NCBI GenBank assembly: GCA_024636315.1
Contig: JAGXHJ010000011.1
Coordinates: 1-40,447, forward strand
Length of the DNA: 40,447 nucleotides
Direction of reading: 5' to 3'
Source: Methylophaga sp.
Lineage (GTDB): Bacteria > Pseudomonadota > Gammaproteobacteria > Nitrosococcales > Methylophagaceae
Shown here: positions 8,850-17,123 of the stretch, piece after piece
Numbering within the stretch: the first letter of the stretch is position 1
Layout of the letters: each line of letters begins with the position of its first letter
Translations under genes and position numbers: made by a program
The notes under the pieces: generated by a model
Database searches by the model: none
Seen by the model: the letters and a program-made list of their open reading frames with translations, nothing else
What the model was told of the DNA's origin: nothing

Positions 8850-10250
8850 ATGAGTAAGGGTAATATATTTGCCTATTTAGTTTTGTTGTCTTGGCCGATT
8901 ATTTCTATTTGGTTATATAAAACAAAGTCTATCCAATTAGCAACATTGTGGACGATTCTCGGTGGTTTTATGTTTTTGCCCGTGAGAACACAGATTGATT
9001 TTCCACTGATTCCCCCTTTAGGGAAAGATAGCATGCCCGTTATATCAGCTTTCCTTGGTCTTTGGTTGGTTAAAGGTAAAATGATTTCATTGAGTAGTAA
9101 CCGTGGCGGGGTTAAGTGGTTACTATATTTGTTTGTGATAACCCCAATAATAACGGTAATGCTTAATGGTGATGCTGTGAATGTTGGCGGTCACATTATG
9201 CCTAGCCTAGGCTACCATGATGCTATTTCGACAACGATAAATAATTTACTTTTTATCTTGCCCTTATTCATGGGAAGACAGTTCTTCCGTTCTTACGAAT
9301 CTCAGTTATTGATGTTTAAAGTACTAGTCATTGCAGGACTTGGTTATTCTCTTTTAATGTTATATGAAATTAGAATGAGCCCGCAATTGCATAGTAGCTT
9401 ATACGGCTACTTCCCCCACAACTTTGGGCAACAAAAAAGGTCTGGGGGGTTCCGCCCTGTTGTATTTATGGGGCATGGCTTATGGGTGGCTTTTTTTGCA
9501 ATGACGATAATGTTAGCCGCTGTAACACTATCTAAAAATGGCATCAAAGCATGGAAATATTCATCAGCCAAGGTTAGTTATTATTTTTTTATAGTGCTAA
9601 TTCTCTGTAAAAGTATGGCCTCAGTAGCTTATGGACTATTTGCTTTTTACTTAATTAAATTTACAAGTAATAAATTTCAAATGCGAATGGCTATTTTAGT
9701 AACCTTGTTAGCATTAGCGTACCCAACAATGTCGATATTAAACTTGGTACCATACGATGAAATAACTAGTGTTGCTCGAATGGTTGATGATGACCGAGCA
9801 GATTCTGTTCAATTTCGCTTTGATAATGAGGCTGTCTTGCTGGCTCATGGTTCAGAGCGGTTCTTTTTTGGTTGGGGTGGATGGGGCCGAAACCGCGTCT
9901 ATGATAATCAAACTGGTGAAGATATTACAATTACTGATGGCCGATGGATTATTACATTTGGTCAATTTGGCTGGTTCGGTTTTATAGCTGAGTTCGGGTT
10001 GTTAGCGATGGCTGTTTTTAGAGCCAGCAGAGCCTTAAAGTTAGTCAAAGATAAAAAACAAAGTAATATGCTAACAGCTCACGCACTACTCGTGTGCTTG
10101 ATTATGCTTGATCAAATACCAAATGCAACGCTTGCACCATGGATGTGGTTATTGGCCGGTATTTTACTTGGTCGCTCGGAAGCAATAATTGCTGAAAATC
10201 GAGAGGCAATGAACTTAATATCAAATGTAAAGGATGGCAATGTTCGCTAG
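8850..10250 (+). CDS. O-antigen polymerase/ligase-like membrane protein (Wzy-like)
   Basis: Polytopic inner-membrane protein expected to polymerise lipid-linked repeat units in the periplasm. The 466 residues contain roughly ten or more hydrophobic helices. Before the last helices there is a large periplasmic loop (around residues 305-375) with the pattern FRFDNE, GWGGWGRNRVYD and TDGRWIITFGQFGWFGF, characteristic of the Wzy/WaaL family. Sequence conservation in this family is low, so polymerase rather than ligase is inferred from context: a Wzz-like regulator and an export channel sit in the same locus and there is no lipid A core gene. The ATG at 8850 opens the reading frame and encodes MSKGNIFAY. 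The 3' end overlaps the ABC transporter gene. Confidence 0.8.
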   Translation: MSKGNIFAYLVLLSWPIISIWLYKTKSIQLATLWTILGGFMFLPVRTQIDFPLIPPLGKDSMPVISAFLGLWLVKGKMISLSSNRGGVKWLLYLFVITPIITVMLNGDAVNVGGHIMPSLGYHDAISTTINNLLFILPLFMGRQFFRSYESQLLMFKVLVIAGLGYSLLMLYEIRMSPQLHSSLYGYFPHNFGQQKRSGGFRPVVFMGHGLWVAFFAMTIMLAAVTLSKNGIKAWKYSSAKVSYYFFIVLILCKSMASVAYGLFAFYLIKFTSNKFQMRMAILVTLLALAYPTMSILNLVPYDEITSVARMVDDDRADSVQFRFDNEAVLLAHGSERFFFGWGGWGRNRVYDNQTGEDITITDGRWIITFGQFGWFGFIAEFGLLAMAVFRASRALKLVKDKKQSNMLTAHALLVCLIMLDQIPNATLAPWMWLLAGILLGRSEAIIAENREAMNLISNVKDGNVR

Positions 10251-12072
10251 TTTAAAAAAGTTATATTTAGAATTTTCTTCTCAAGATAGGAGAAGACTAT
10301 TTCTTCTGTTATTGCTTATTATCATAACAGCCTTGCTTCAAGTGGTTGGTATCGCTTCTATCTTCCCTTTTATTTCTGCTGCTTCTGACCCCAGCATAGT
10401 AGATAAAAATGTCTACTTACTGGCCTTCAAAGCTTTTTTTAAAATAGAGAACAACCTGCATGTAATTGTTTTATTGGGTGGTTTTGTTCTTCTGACCTTA
10501 ATAATCACTAATCTATTTCTTGCTTTTAGTACATGGGTTTCGATGAAATTTGTAGTCACTATAAATCAAACTTTGGCATTACGTTTATTACAGAAATATC
10601 TCAATGAAAATTACTTGTTCCATCTAAATAGAAATAGTGCTGAATTATTAAAAAACTTAACAGCAGAAGTTAGCAGAGTAGTGATCGGCGGTATCATGAG
10701 TACAATTACCGTTGTATCAAAAGGGCTTGTCGTGTTGTGTATATTGAGCTTCCTGTTATTGGTCGACCCAATAATTGCCTTAACTGTAGGGGCCGTGCTG
10801 GGAGTTTCTTATGCATTAATCTATTGGTCAATACGATTAAAATTGAGTCAGATTGGCATTATTTTGTCAAGATTATACTTCGATAGATATCGCTGTCTTA
10901 ATGAGTCTCTTGGTGGTATCAAAGAGCTTAAATTATTAGGGCGCGAAAGATATTATTTGAAGCTGTTTAGTAATATCTCAGAAAATATAATTGAACACCA
11001 AGTCTTTAGTCGAGCAGCAGTTGACTTACCAAAATATGCATTAGAAACCATCGCCTTTGGCGGTATTCTCGTAATGACGATGTATTTAGTGGCCGTTAAA
11101 AATGAAGCACAATCTATATTACCAATGATATCGCTTTATGCCTTAGCAGGTTATCGTTTAATGCCTGCTTTGCAAGGCTTATTTCAGAGTGTAGCAACTT
11201 TAAGACAAGATATCGCCGCAGTCGATTTGTTTTATAATGATATCAAAGGTACAGATAAGTCTCCCTTTACTGTTTCTGACGATAACTTACCTAGAAAACA
11301 AATATTAGAATTTAATAAAGAGTTAGTATTAAAAAATATAGATTTCCACTACCCCAATACTGTTAAGCAAGCGGTGAGAGATTTATCGCTAACTATAAAA
11401 GCCAATACCAGTATCGGTATTGTCGGGACTAGTGGCTCGGGTAAATCAACTCTAGCGGATTTAGTTTTAGGGTTACTTCAGCCGCAACAAGGCAGTATGA
11501 CTCTCGATGGTGAAACGCTGTCGGACGATAACCTTAGAGCGTGGCAAAATAACATCGGTTATGTGCCTCAAGTGATTTTTTTAGCAGACTCAACCGTTAG
11601 TGACAATATCGCCTTTGGCATACCGAGCCAAGATATTGATCAATACGCCGTTGAAATGGCTGCCAAAATGGCCAACTTGCATGACTTTATTATTAATGAG
11701 CTGGAAGAGGGATATCAAACCATCGTCGGCGAACGAGGTATTCGTTTAAGTGGTGGTCAACGACAACGCATTGGTATTGCACGTGCTTTATATCATAACC
11801 CAAGTGTTTTAGTTTTAGATGAAGCAACAAGTGCATTAGATACGCCGACAGAACAAGCTGTAATGGAAGCGGTATATAACTTGTCACATCAAAAGACTAT
11901 TATTATGATCGCACATAGGATTTCCACAGTTAAAAATTGTGATGAATTACTCTGGCTAGATAAAGGGGAAGTTCGAGCTCAGGGTAGTTATGATTATTTG
12001 GTTGGTTCAAATGATGATTTCAGACAATTTGTTAGTATCGCAAGTAAAATCAATGGATCTGAAGTAATATAG
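10240..12072 (+). CDS. ABC transporter, fused permease-ATPase (PglK/MsbA-like lipid-linked glycan flippase)
   Basis: Half-size ABC exporter that would flip the lipid-linked oligosaccharide across the inner membrane. The 610 residues carry six TM helices (about 20-340) and a nucleotide-binding domain (about 365-600). The latter has Walker A GTSGSGKST (about 396-404), a Q-loop YVPQ, signature LSGGQRQRIGIARAL (about 502-516), Walker B VLVLDEATSALD and H-loop IAHRIST. I chose the ATG at 10240 because AAGGA (10230-10234) lies 5 bases upstream, whereas the ATG at 10234 overlaps that site. It overlaps the Wzy-like gene by 11 bases, implying coupled translation. It substitutes for the absent Wzx flippase. 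A decayed C-terminal fragment of a different ABC gene lies downstream at 13121-13246. Confidence 0.9.
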   Translation: MFASLKKLYLEFSSQDRRRLFLLLLLIIITALLQVVGIASIFPFISAASDPSIVDKNVYLLAFKAFFKIENNLHVIVLLGGFVLLTLIITNLFLAFSTWVSMKFVVTINQTLALRLLQKYLNENYLFHLNRNSAELLKNLTAEVSRVVIGGIMSTITVVSKGLVVLCILSFLLLVDPIIALTVGAVLGVSYALIYWSIRLKLSQIGIILSRLYFDRYRCLNESLGGIKELKLLGRERYYLKLFSNISENIIEHQVFSRAAVDLPKYALETIAFGGILVMTMYLVAVKNEAQSILPMISLYALAGYRLMPALQGLFQSVATLRQDIAAVDLFYNDIKGTDKSPFTVSDDNLPRKQILEFNKELVLKNIDFHYPNTVKQAVRDLSLTIKANTSIGIVGTSGSGKSTLADLVLGLLQPQQGSMTLDGETLSDDNLRAWQNNIGYVPQVIFLADSTVSDNIAFGIPSQDIDQYAVEMAAKMANLHDFIINELEEGYQTIVGERGIRLSGGQRQRIGIARALYHNPSVLVLDEATSALDTPTEQAVMEAVYNLSHQKTIIMIAHRISTVKNCDELLWLDKGEVRAQGSYDYLVGSNDDFRQFVSIASKINGSEVI

Positions 12073-12073
12073 A

Positions 12074-12889
12074 ATGATAAAAAAATTACGAGATATAAAA
12101 GTTCAGTGCCAGAGGCTTTTAGGTGACTATCTAGTTCTACCACCCAATATATATCAATATAAAAAAGAGGTTGTTCAAAAAAGAAAGAAAGTTTTAATCG
12201 TTGGTGTGGTTCTTGGGGATAGAAAAAATCATTATAAGCATATCTCTTCCGAATTAAGTGGTTCAAAATTTCATGAGGTACAGCAAGTATGGACAGTTCT
12301 AAAAGCCAAAAATAAACTTAAGTCATCTGAAAGTATCAAGCATACTTATATTGATGAATTTGTATCTAGGTCAAAGTTAATTAATTCAATGATCAATGAG
12401 CACTTGAATGGCTGTTATGATTATATTCTCATTATTGACGATGATATAAGGTTGCCGAAAAGATTTTTAGATCAATTCCTTCTTAGACAAGAAGAATTTA
12501 ATTTTTCATTGGCTCAGCCGGCTAGAACCCAAGAAAGTATAATTTCTCATAAAATCACACTACAAAATAATAGTTTATTAGCGAGAGAAACGCGTTTTGT
12601 AGAAATTGGACCGCTTGTGTCAATTCGACGTGATGCACAAAACATAATATTACCGATAGATGAAGAATCACCCATGGGGTGGGGACTTGATTATGTATGG
12701 CCTGCCTTGATTCTTGAAAATAAGCAGAAAATGGGAATAATCGATTGTGTTCCTGTTGCTCACACATTGAGAGAAACAGGCAAAAGCTATGATACTGATA
12801 AGGCTAAGGAGGAAATGAATAAATTTTTAGCTTTGAAACCACATCTTTCTGAAATTGAAGCACACACTATACTTAAAGAATTTATTTAA
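12074..12889 (+). CDS. Putative GT-A-like glycosyltransferase (DUF707-like)
   Basis: I do not recognise a named family with certainty. The 271-residue soluble protein has a basic N-terminus, a core LIVGVVLGDR, the acidic metal-binding-like motif LIIDDDIRLP (DDD at 122-124), and a later MGWGLDYVWP (about 202-211). The DDD plus GWGLDYVW combination resembles DUF707/GT2-related proteins and would fit a GT-A glycosyltransferase with a DxD motif. It starts one base after the ABC stop codon (TAG, then A, then ATG), so it is clearly co-expressed with the flippase. A 411-base non-coding patch follows. Function as a transferase is an inference from motif and context. Confidence 0.65.
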   Translation: MIKKLRDIKVQCQRLLGDYLVLPPNIYQYKKEVVQKRKKVLIVGVVLGDRKNHYKHISSELSGSKFHEVQQVWTVLKAKNKLKSSESIKHTYIDEFVSRSKLINSMINEHLNGCYDYILIIDDDIRLPKRFLDQFLLRQEEFNFSLAQPARTQESIISHKITLQNNSLLARETRFVEIGPLVSIRRDAQNIILPIDEESPMGWGLDYVWPALILENKQKMGIIDCVPVAHTLRETGKSYDTDKAKEEMNKFLALKPHLSEIEAHTILKEFI

Positions 12890-13300
12890 TTAATCTTAGT
12901 TTCAGTTTGATGGATATTTAGATGAAATATTTGTACATATAGGATCGGAAAGACAGTAAAAAGACAAGAGTCTCTTTACTTTATGAATGCTGAAGCGATC
13001 TTATCAAAAGGTCTGTTGTTTATAAGGACAGTAGGTTTAAATACTTATACAAATCTTGTAGTTGTAACCTATGATATTAAACGAATGGACGAGGTCAAAA
13101 TGAAATGATGAAAAATAAGGATGTTAATCAAACTGATATTAACCATTTGCGTTATGGATCAGGGTGTAATTTCAGACAATGGTACTTATGATCATTTGCT
13201 TGAAAGTAATAATAGATTTAAGAAACTGGCCAATGTTAAGAAATAATATCTTTTATTGATTACGGAGAATTGATGATGACTATAGAGCTGAGAGTGTTCA
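12890..13300 (+). other. Gene-poor 411-base gap with decayed coding sequence
   Basis: This is the longest gap in the operon. It holds short open stretches interrupted by stops. One of them (13121-13246) is a recognisable ABC-transporter C-terminus. Another (12983-13108, ATG to TGA, 41 codons) has no recognisable similarity and no good ribosome site. Nothing like a promoter, terminator hairpin or RNA gene stands out. The patch looks like what remains after deletion of one or more genes between the GT-A-like gene and the tandem GT2 genes. Confidence 0.6.
13121..13246 (+). pseudogene. Relic of an ABC transporter C-terminus
   Basis: The reading frame ending TAA at 13246 translates to ...VMDQGVISDNGTYDHLLE followed by SNNRFKKLANVKK. 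This is the stretch that follows the H-loop in MsbA/PglK-type ABC proteins (consensus MDxGxIxExGTHxELL). The intact ABC protein upstream ends LDKGEVRAQGSYDYLVGSND, similar but clearly not identical, so the relic derives from a second ABC gene and is not a recent copy of the first. The Walker and signature motifs are absent, and TGA at 13109-13111 closes the frame upstream. Confidence 0.7.
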
Positions 13301-14221
13301 ATGACGAGTGAAGTTAAACCGCTAGTTTCAGTCGTCATGCCTGTTTTTAATGCGGCATTTTATTTGGATGAAGCAATCGAAAGTATCCTGCAACAAACAT
13401 TTTCAGATTTTGAGCTGATCATTATTAATGATGGATCGACTGATAATTCTTTCGATTTACTTAAGCAGTGGGAAAAAAAGGACCATAGAATTAAATTGTT
13501 TGACCAAGCTAACCAGGGTCGGTCGTTGACAAGGAACAAAGGATTAGCATTAGCCACGAGTGAATTTGTAGCGATGATGGATGCTGATGATATTTCGACA
13601 CCGAATCGATTGCGATTGAGTTATGACTATCTACAAGAGCATGCTGAAGTTGTTGGGGTGAGTGGTCAATTTGAAACGATGTGCATGTACGGTGTTCCGT
13701 TGCATAAATCTTTGAAGCCTCTAGATCATGACAATATAGAGAAAAAGTTGCTTCATGATTTTGGTGATACTTTTAATCAGGGAGCATCAATGATTAGAAA
13801 GTCAGTTGCTGAAAGTGTCGGTGGTTATGACCCACAATATGAGTTAGGTGAAGATGTGGATTTGTTTTTAAAAATGGCATTGAAAGGTCAGCTGATAAAT
13901 TTGCCTGATCTGTTGTTATTATATCGACAACATCCAACATCGATTACAAATACTTCTAATGGCTTATTAATTGAAAATCGTATGAGTTGCCTAAATCAAG
14001 CTTGGGCTAATCGTGGTCTATATATGGAGAATGATTTTGAGCATTGGTTGATGCGTATCCCTGAACAAATTGGTCATCAGGTTTTACTAGGATGGGGATG
14101 GAATGCACTAGGTAAAGGAAAGGTTAAGACTGCCAGACGTTATGCACGGAAGGCACTGCTTTCACAACCATTAAGTGTCGATGTTTACCGATTTTTCTAT
14201 TGTGCGATGCGTGGTTCGTAA
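13301..14221 (+). CDS. GT2 glycosyltransferase, first of three tandem paralogues
   Basis: Inverting GT-A transferase adding a sugar in the cytoplasm. The 306 residues start with SVVMPVFNAAFYLDEAIES, then show the nucleotide-binding LIIINDGSTDNS, the DxD-type motif MMDADDIS (about 90-97) and the acceptor-side ELGEDVDLFLKMA. After the catalytic domain comes a short alpha-helical tail ending RYARKALLSQP...FFYCAMRG that is shared with the next two genes. AGAG at 13291-13294 precedes the ATG. An upstream mini-frame (ATG 13273, 12 codons, behind CGGAG at 13263-13267) ends inside this gene's start region (TGA 13309-13311). The high similarity to its two neighbours indicates duplication. Confidence 0.88.
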   Translation: MTSEVKPLVSVVMPVFNAAFYLDEAIESILQQTFSDFELIIINDGSTDNSFDLLKQWEKKDHRIKLFDQANQGRSLTRNKGLALATSEFVAMMDADDISTPNRLRLSYDYLQEHAEVVGVSGQFETMCMYGVPLHKSLKPLDHDNIEKKLLHDFGDTFNQGASMIRKSVAESVGGYDPQYELGEDVDLFLKMALKGQLINLPDLLLLYRQHPTSITNTSNGLLIENRMSCLNQAWANRGLYMENDFEHWLMRIPEQIGHQVLLGWGWNALGKGKVKTARRYARKALLSQPLSVDVYRFFYCAMRGS

Positions 14222-14223
14222 TA

Positions 14224-15144
14224 ATGTCAGACTTTTCCTCGATAAAAATTTCAGTACTAATGCCTGTATATAATGCTGAAAAATATATTCAAGCTGCAGT
14301 TGAAAGTATTTTAAATCAAACATTCACAAACTTTGAATTTATCATCATTAATGATGGTTCCACTGATAATTCTTTAAAAATTTTAGAAGACTACGCTCAT
14401 CAAGATGAGCGAATTCGTTTGATCAGTAGAGAAAATAAAGGTTTGGTTGCAACATTAAACGAAGGTATTGCAATTGCACAAGCTCCTTTAATTGCCCGTA
14501 TGGATGCTGATGATATTTCGTTACTGGAACGGTTAAAAATACAAAAAGAGTATATGGATTCTCATCCTGATGTCGTGTGTTTAGGTAGTCAGGTTAAAGT
14601 GATCGATGGCAAAGGCCGGTTTTTAATTCATAATGACATCAAGCAAGGGCATGATGAGATTGTTTTATCCGCATTGCAAGGAGTCTCGCCAATAATTCAC
14701 CCAACAGCGATGATACGTCTGGAAGCGCTTAAAAAGATCAATGGCTATTCGATTGATAATTACCCAGCTGAAGACTTAGCGTTATGGATCGATTTGAGCG
14801 AAATTGGTCAATTAGTGAATTTAGAAATGCCATTGCTGGAATACCGAATTCATGATAATTCAATAAGTACCTCTAGCCATGAATTACAATTAGCTAAAAC
14901 AGCGGAAATTTGTAAGCGAGCATGCGCTAAGCGCAATATTAAGTTTGAGATGAAGACAAATGTAGGGCGCTCAGGAGAAAGTAGATTATCAAAGTTTGAG
15001 ATTATATTGCGCCATGGCTGGTGGGCTCACTCTAGCCATGAGTGGCAAACAGCAGCAATTTATGCCCTTAAAGCGATCCACTTGTATCCATTTCAAGATG
15101 GTGGTTGGCGATTGTTATTTTGCTCGTTCTTTAGGAGAGTGTGA
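14224..15144 (+). CDS. GT2 glycosyltransferase, second tandem paralogue
   Basis: GT-A transferase of the same build and length (306 residues) as its neighbour. It has ISVLMPVYNAEKYIQAAVES, FIIINDGSTDNS, RMDADDIS and PAEDLALWIDLSE, with the same C-terminal helical tail (YALKAIHLYPF...LLFCSF). I chose the ATG at 14224, two bases after the preceding TAA, over the in-frame ATG at 14200 that lies inside the upstream gene and would add eight residues absent from the paralogues. The last base of its stop codon is the first base of the next gene's ATG. Divergence in the acceptor half relative to the first and third copies suggests each now uses a different acceptor or donor. Confidence 0.88.
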   Translation: MSDFSSIKISVLMPVYNAEKYIQAAVESILNQTFTNFEFIIINDGSTDNSLKILEDYAHQDERIRLISRENKGLVATLNEGIAIAQAPLIARMDADDISLLERLKIQKEYMDSHPDVVCLGSQVKVIDGKGRFLIHNDIKQGHDEIVLSALQGVSPIIHPTAMIRLEALKKINGYSIDNYPAEDLALWIDLSEIGQLVNLEMPLLEYRIHDNSISTSSHELQLAKTAEICKRACAKRNIKFEMKTNVGRSGESRLSKFEIILRHGWWAHSSHEWQTAAIYALKAIHLYPFQDGGWRLLFCSFFRRV

Positions 15145-16040
15145 TGATTCCTTTAATATCAGTATTGATGCCTGTTTATAATACGGAATCTTTTATTTCA
15201 CAAGCAATCGAAAGCATTTTAAATCAATCTTTTTCTGACTTCGAGCTCATTATTGTTGATGATGGATCGACTGATAATTCACTCGCCATCGCTAAACAAT
15301 ATGAAAGCTTGGATAGTAGAATTAAAATTTACTCTCAAACTAACCAAGGAATCTCAAAAACGAGAAATTATCTGGTCTCACTAGCAAGCAGTGAATATCT
15401 GGCTTGGATGGATTCCGATGATGTTTCAATGCCACTGCGATTAGGAAAACAGTATGACTATTTCCAAAACCATGAAGATTTAGTTGCTATTGGCACCAAA
15501 TCTTTAATGGTTGATGAGCAAGATCTTCCGATATGTGTTTGGGAGTCTCCGCTTGAACACGAAGAAATAGATCGTTGGCATATTGATGGAGGGGGTGGTG
15601 CAATCATTTTTCCTTCGGCAATGATGCGTAAACAGGCTGTTCAAAATCTAGGTGGTTTTGATGTCAACCTTACTGGGGCAGAAGATTTATCTTTATTTTT
15701 AATGCTCGCAGAAGTAGGTAAGCTTGAGAATATGAATGAACTGCTTCTCCATTATCGCCAGCATATAAAGAGTATTTCTCATACCGATAAAGATAAGATA
15801 TTGAGGGACAAACAAGTAGTGGTTGATGGCGCGCGTAAACGCAGAGGGATAAATGCACAGCGATTAAGTTTTGATAGTAAACCTATTCGCATTGTTGACA
15901 CTTTTACCAAGTGGGGGTGGTGGGCTCTGAAAGCACGCAATATATCGACATCAAGGAAATATGCAAGAAAAGCTATTTTGCTGCAACCTTTCAACTTCCA
16001 TGTATGGAAGTTATTCGTATGTAGTTTGCGAGGCTATTGA
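15144..16040 (+). CDS. GT2 glycosyltransferase, third tandem paralogue
   Basis: Third member of the tandem set, 298 residues. It shows ISVLMPVYNTESFISQAIES, LIIVDDGSTDNS, WMDSDDVS and TGAEDLSLFLMLAE, and a tail KYARKAILLQPF...VCSLRGY nearly matching that of the first copy. AGGAG (15133-15137) sits 6 bases before the ATG at 15144; a GTG three bases earlier is in frame but too close to the ribosome site. The ATG overlaps the previous stop codon by one base. The DxD position reads DSDD, which is acceptable for GT2 enzymes. It is more like the first copy than the second in the N-terminal and C-terminal segments. Confidence 0.88.
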   Translation: MIPLISVLMPVYNTESFISQAIESILNQSFSDFELIIVDDGSTDNSLAIAKQYESLDSRIKIYSQTNQGISKTRNYLVSLASSEYLAWMDSDDVSMPLRLGKQYDYFQNHEDLVAIGTKSLMVDEQDLPICVWESPLEHEEIDRWHIDGGGGAIIFPSAMMRKQAVQNLGGFDVNLTGAEDLSLFLMLAEVGKLENMNELLLHYRQHIKSISHTDKDKILRDKQVVVDGARKRRGINAQRLSFDSKPIRIVDTFTKWGWWALKARNISTSRKYARKAILLQPFNFHVWKLFVCSLRGY

Positions 16041-17123
16041 GTGAAAATCACATTTCTTATGCCGGCTTTAAATTTAACAGGAGGTGCCAGAGTAGTTTCT
16101 ATTTATGCTCAACTCTTATCTGAAAGAGGCCATCAAGTCAGTGTTATTTCACCGAATAAAAAAGTTCCTACTTTTAAAGAAAAAGTTAAGTCAGCTATAA
16201 AGTGGAAGGGCTATTCGTTTAAAACAAACTTTAATACTACTTTTTTTGATAAGCATGACTATGAACTTAAGGTCTTGAAAGAGCATCGCCCCATAGAAAA
16301 TGACGATGTACCTGATGGTGATCTTGTTATCGCAACCTTTTGGAATACAGCTGAATGGATGTCCTCTTTTTCCGAGAAGAAAGGTAAGAAAGTGTATTTC
16401 ATCCAGCACTATGAAGTGCATCCTTGGTTACCTTTGGAGAGGGTTGAATCAACATTAAGAGCTCCTTTTAATCAGATTGTTGTTTCACGATGGATAGCGG
16501 ATATTTTAGAGTCAAAGTATGACAAGAAAGATGTTGCTGTTGTTGGTAATGGTGTCGACTTACAACAGTTTTCTGCACCTGTAAGAGAGAAAAATAAACA
16601 GATTACTGTTGGCGTTATGTATGCTGATGAATTGAGTTTTAAAGGATGTGACACTTCAATCAATAGTGTACTCAAGGCGCGAGAGTCAATTCCTAATATT
16701 AGGTTGGTTGCTTTTGCAATGAGGCCTCCAGTTGAATCGCTTCCATTACCCGATAACTCAGAATTTTATTTAAAACCAGAACAAGAGGATATTAAAACTA
16801 TCTATAGTCAATGTGATGCATGGTTGTTCGGAAGTCGTAGTGAGGGTTTTGGTTTGCCGCTTCTTGAAGCAATGGCTTGTAGAACGCCTGTTATAGCAAC
16901 TAAAGCAGGCGCTGCTCCAGAGTTATTAAAAAGTGGTGCTGGACATTTGGTCGAGATTGACGATGTCAATGCTATGGCAAATGCAATATTAGCTATTCAT
17001 AATATGACTTCGCAAGATTGGTCTGCTTTATCTAAAAAAGCATATACCGTCGCGGCAGAGCATGCTTGGGATATTAAAGTTATTGAATTTGAGAATGAGT
17101 TAAACCGGATTTATCATGGATAA
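16041..17123 (+). CDS. Glycosyltransferase family 4
   Basis: GT-B retaining glycosyltransferase, 360 residues, cytoplasmic. The N-terminus ITFLMPALNLTGGARVV carries the Gly-rich loop typical of GT4 proteins. The C-terminal half shows GSRSEGFGLPLLEAMACRTP, in which the E-x7-E signature binds the nucleotide sugar, and ATKAGAAPELL. It begins with GTG immediately after the preceding TGA, with GCGAGG (16028-16033) about 7 bases upstream. It overlaps the following GT61 gene by 8 bases, so the two are probably translated together. Substrate cannot be deduced. Confidence 0.87.
   Translation: MKITFLMPALNLTGGARVVSIYAQLLSERGHQVSVISPNKKVPTFKEKVKSAIKWKGYSFKTNFNTTFFDKHDYELKVLKEHRPIENDDVPDGDLVIATFWNTAEWMSSFSEKKGKKVYFIQHYEVHPWLPLERVESTLRAPFNQIVVSRWIADILESKYDKKDVAVVGNGVDLQQFSAPVREKNKQITVGVMYADELSFKGCDTSINSVLKARESIPNIRLVAFAMRPPVESLPLPDNSEFYLKPEQEDIKTIYSQCDAWLFGSRSEGFGLPLLEAMACRTPVIATKAGAAPELLKSGAGHLVEIDDVNAMANAILAIHNMTSQDWSALSKKAYTVAAEHAWDIKVIEFENELNRIYHG

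Noticed and set aside
12983-13108. 41-codon ORF as a real gene
   Set aside because: There is no Shine-Dalgarno and no recognisable similarity, and it lies in a decayed patch next to an ABC relic; I treat it as debris.
13301-16040. Tandem DNA repeats or a recombination artefact in the three GT2 genes
   Set aside because: Similarity is confined to motif blocks and tails; the intervening sequence is well diverged, so these are old paralogues rather than an assembly artefact.
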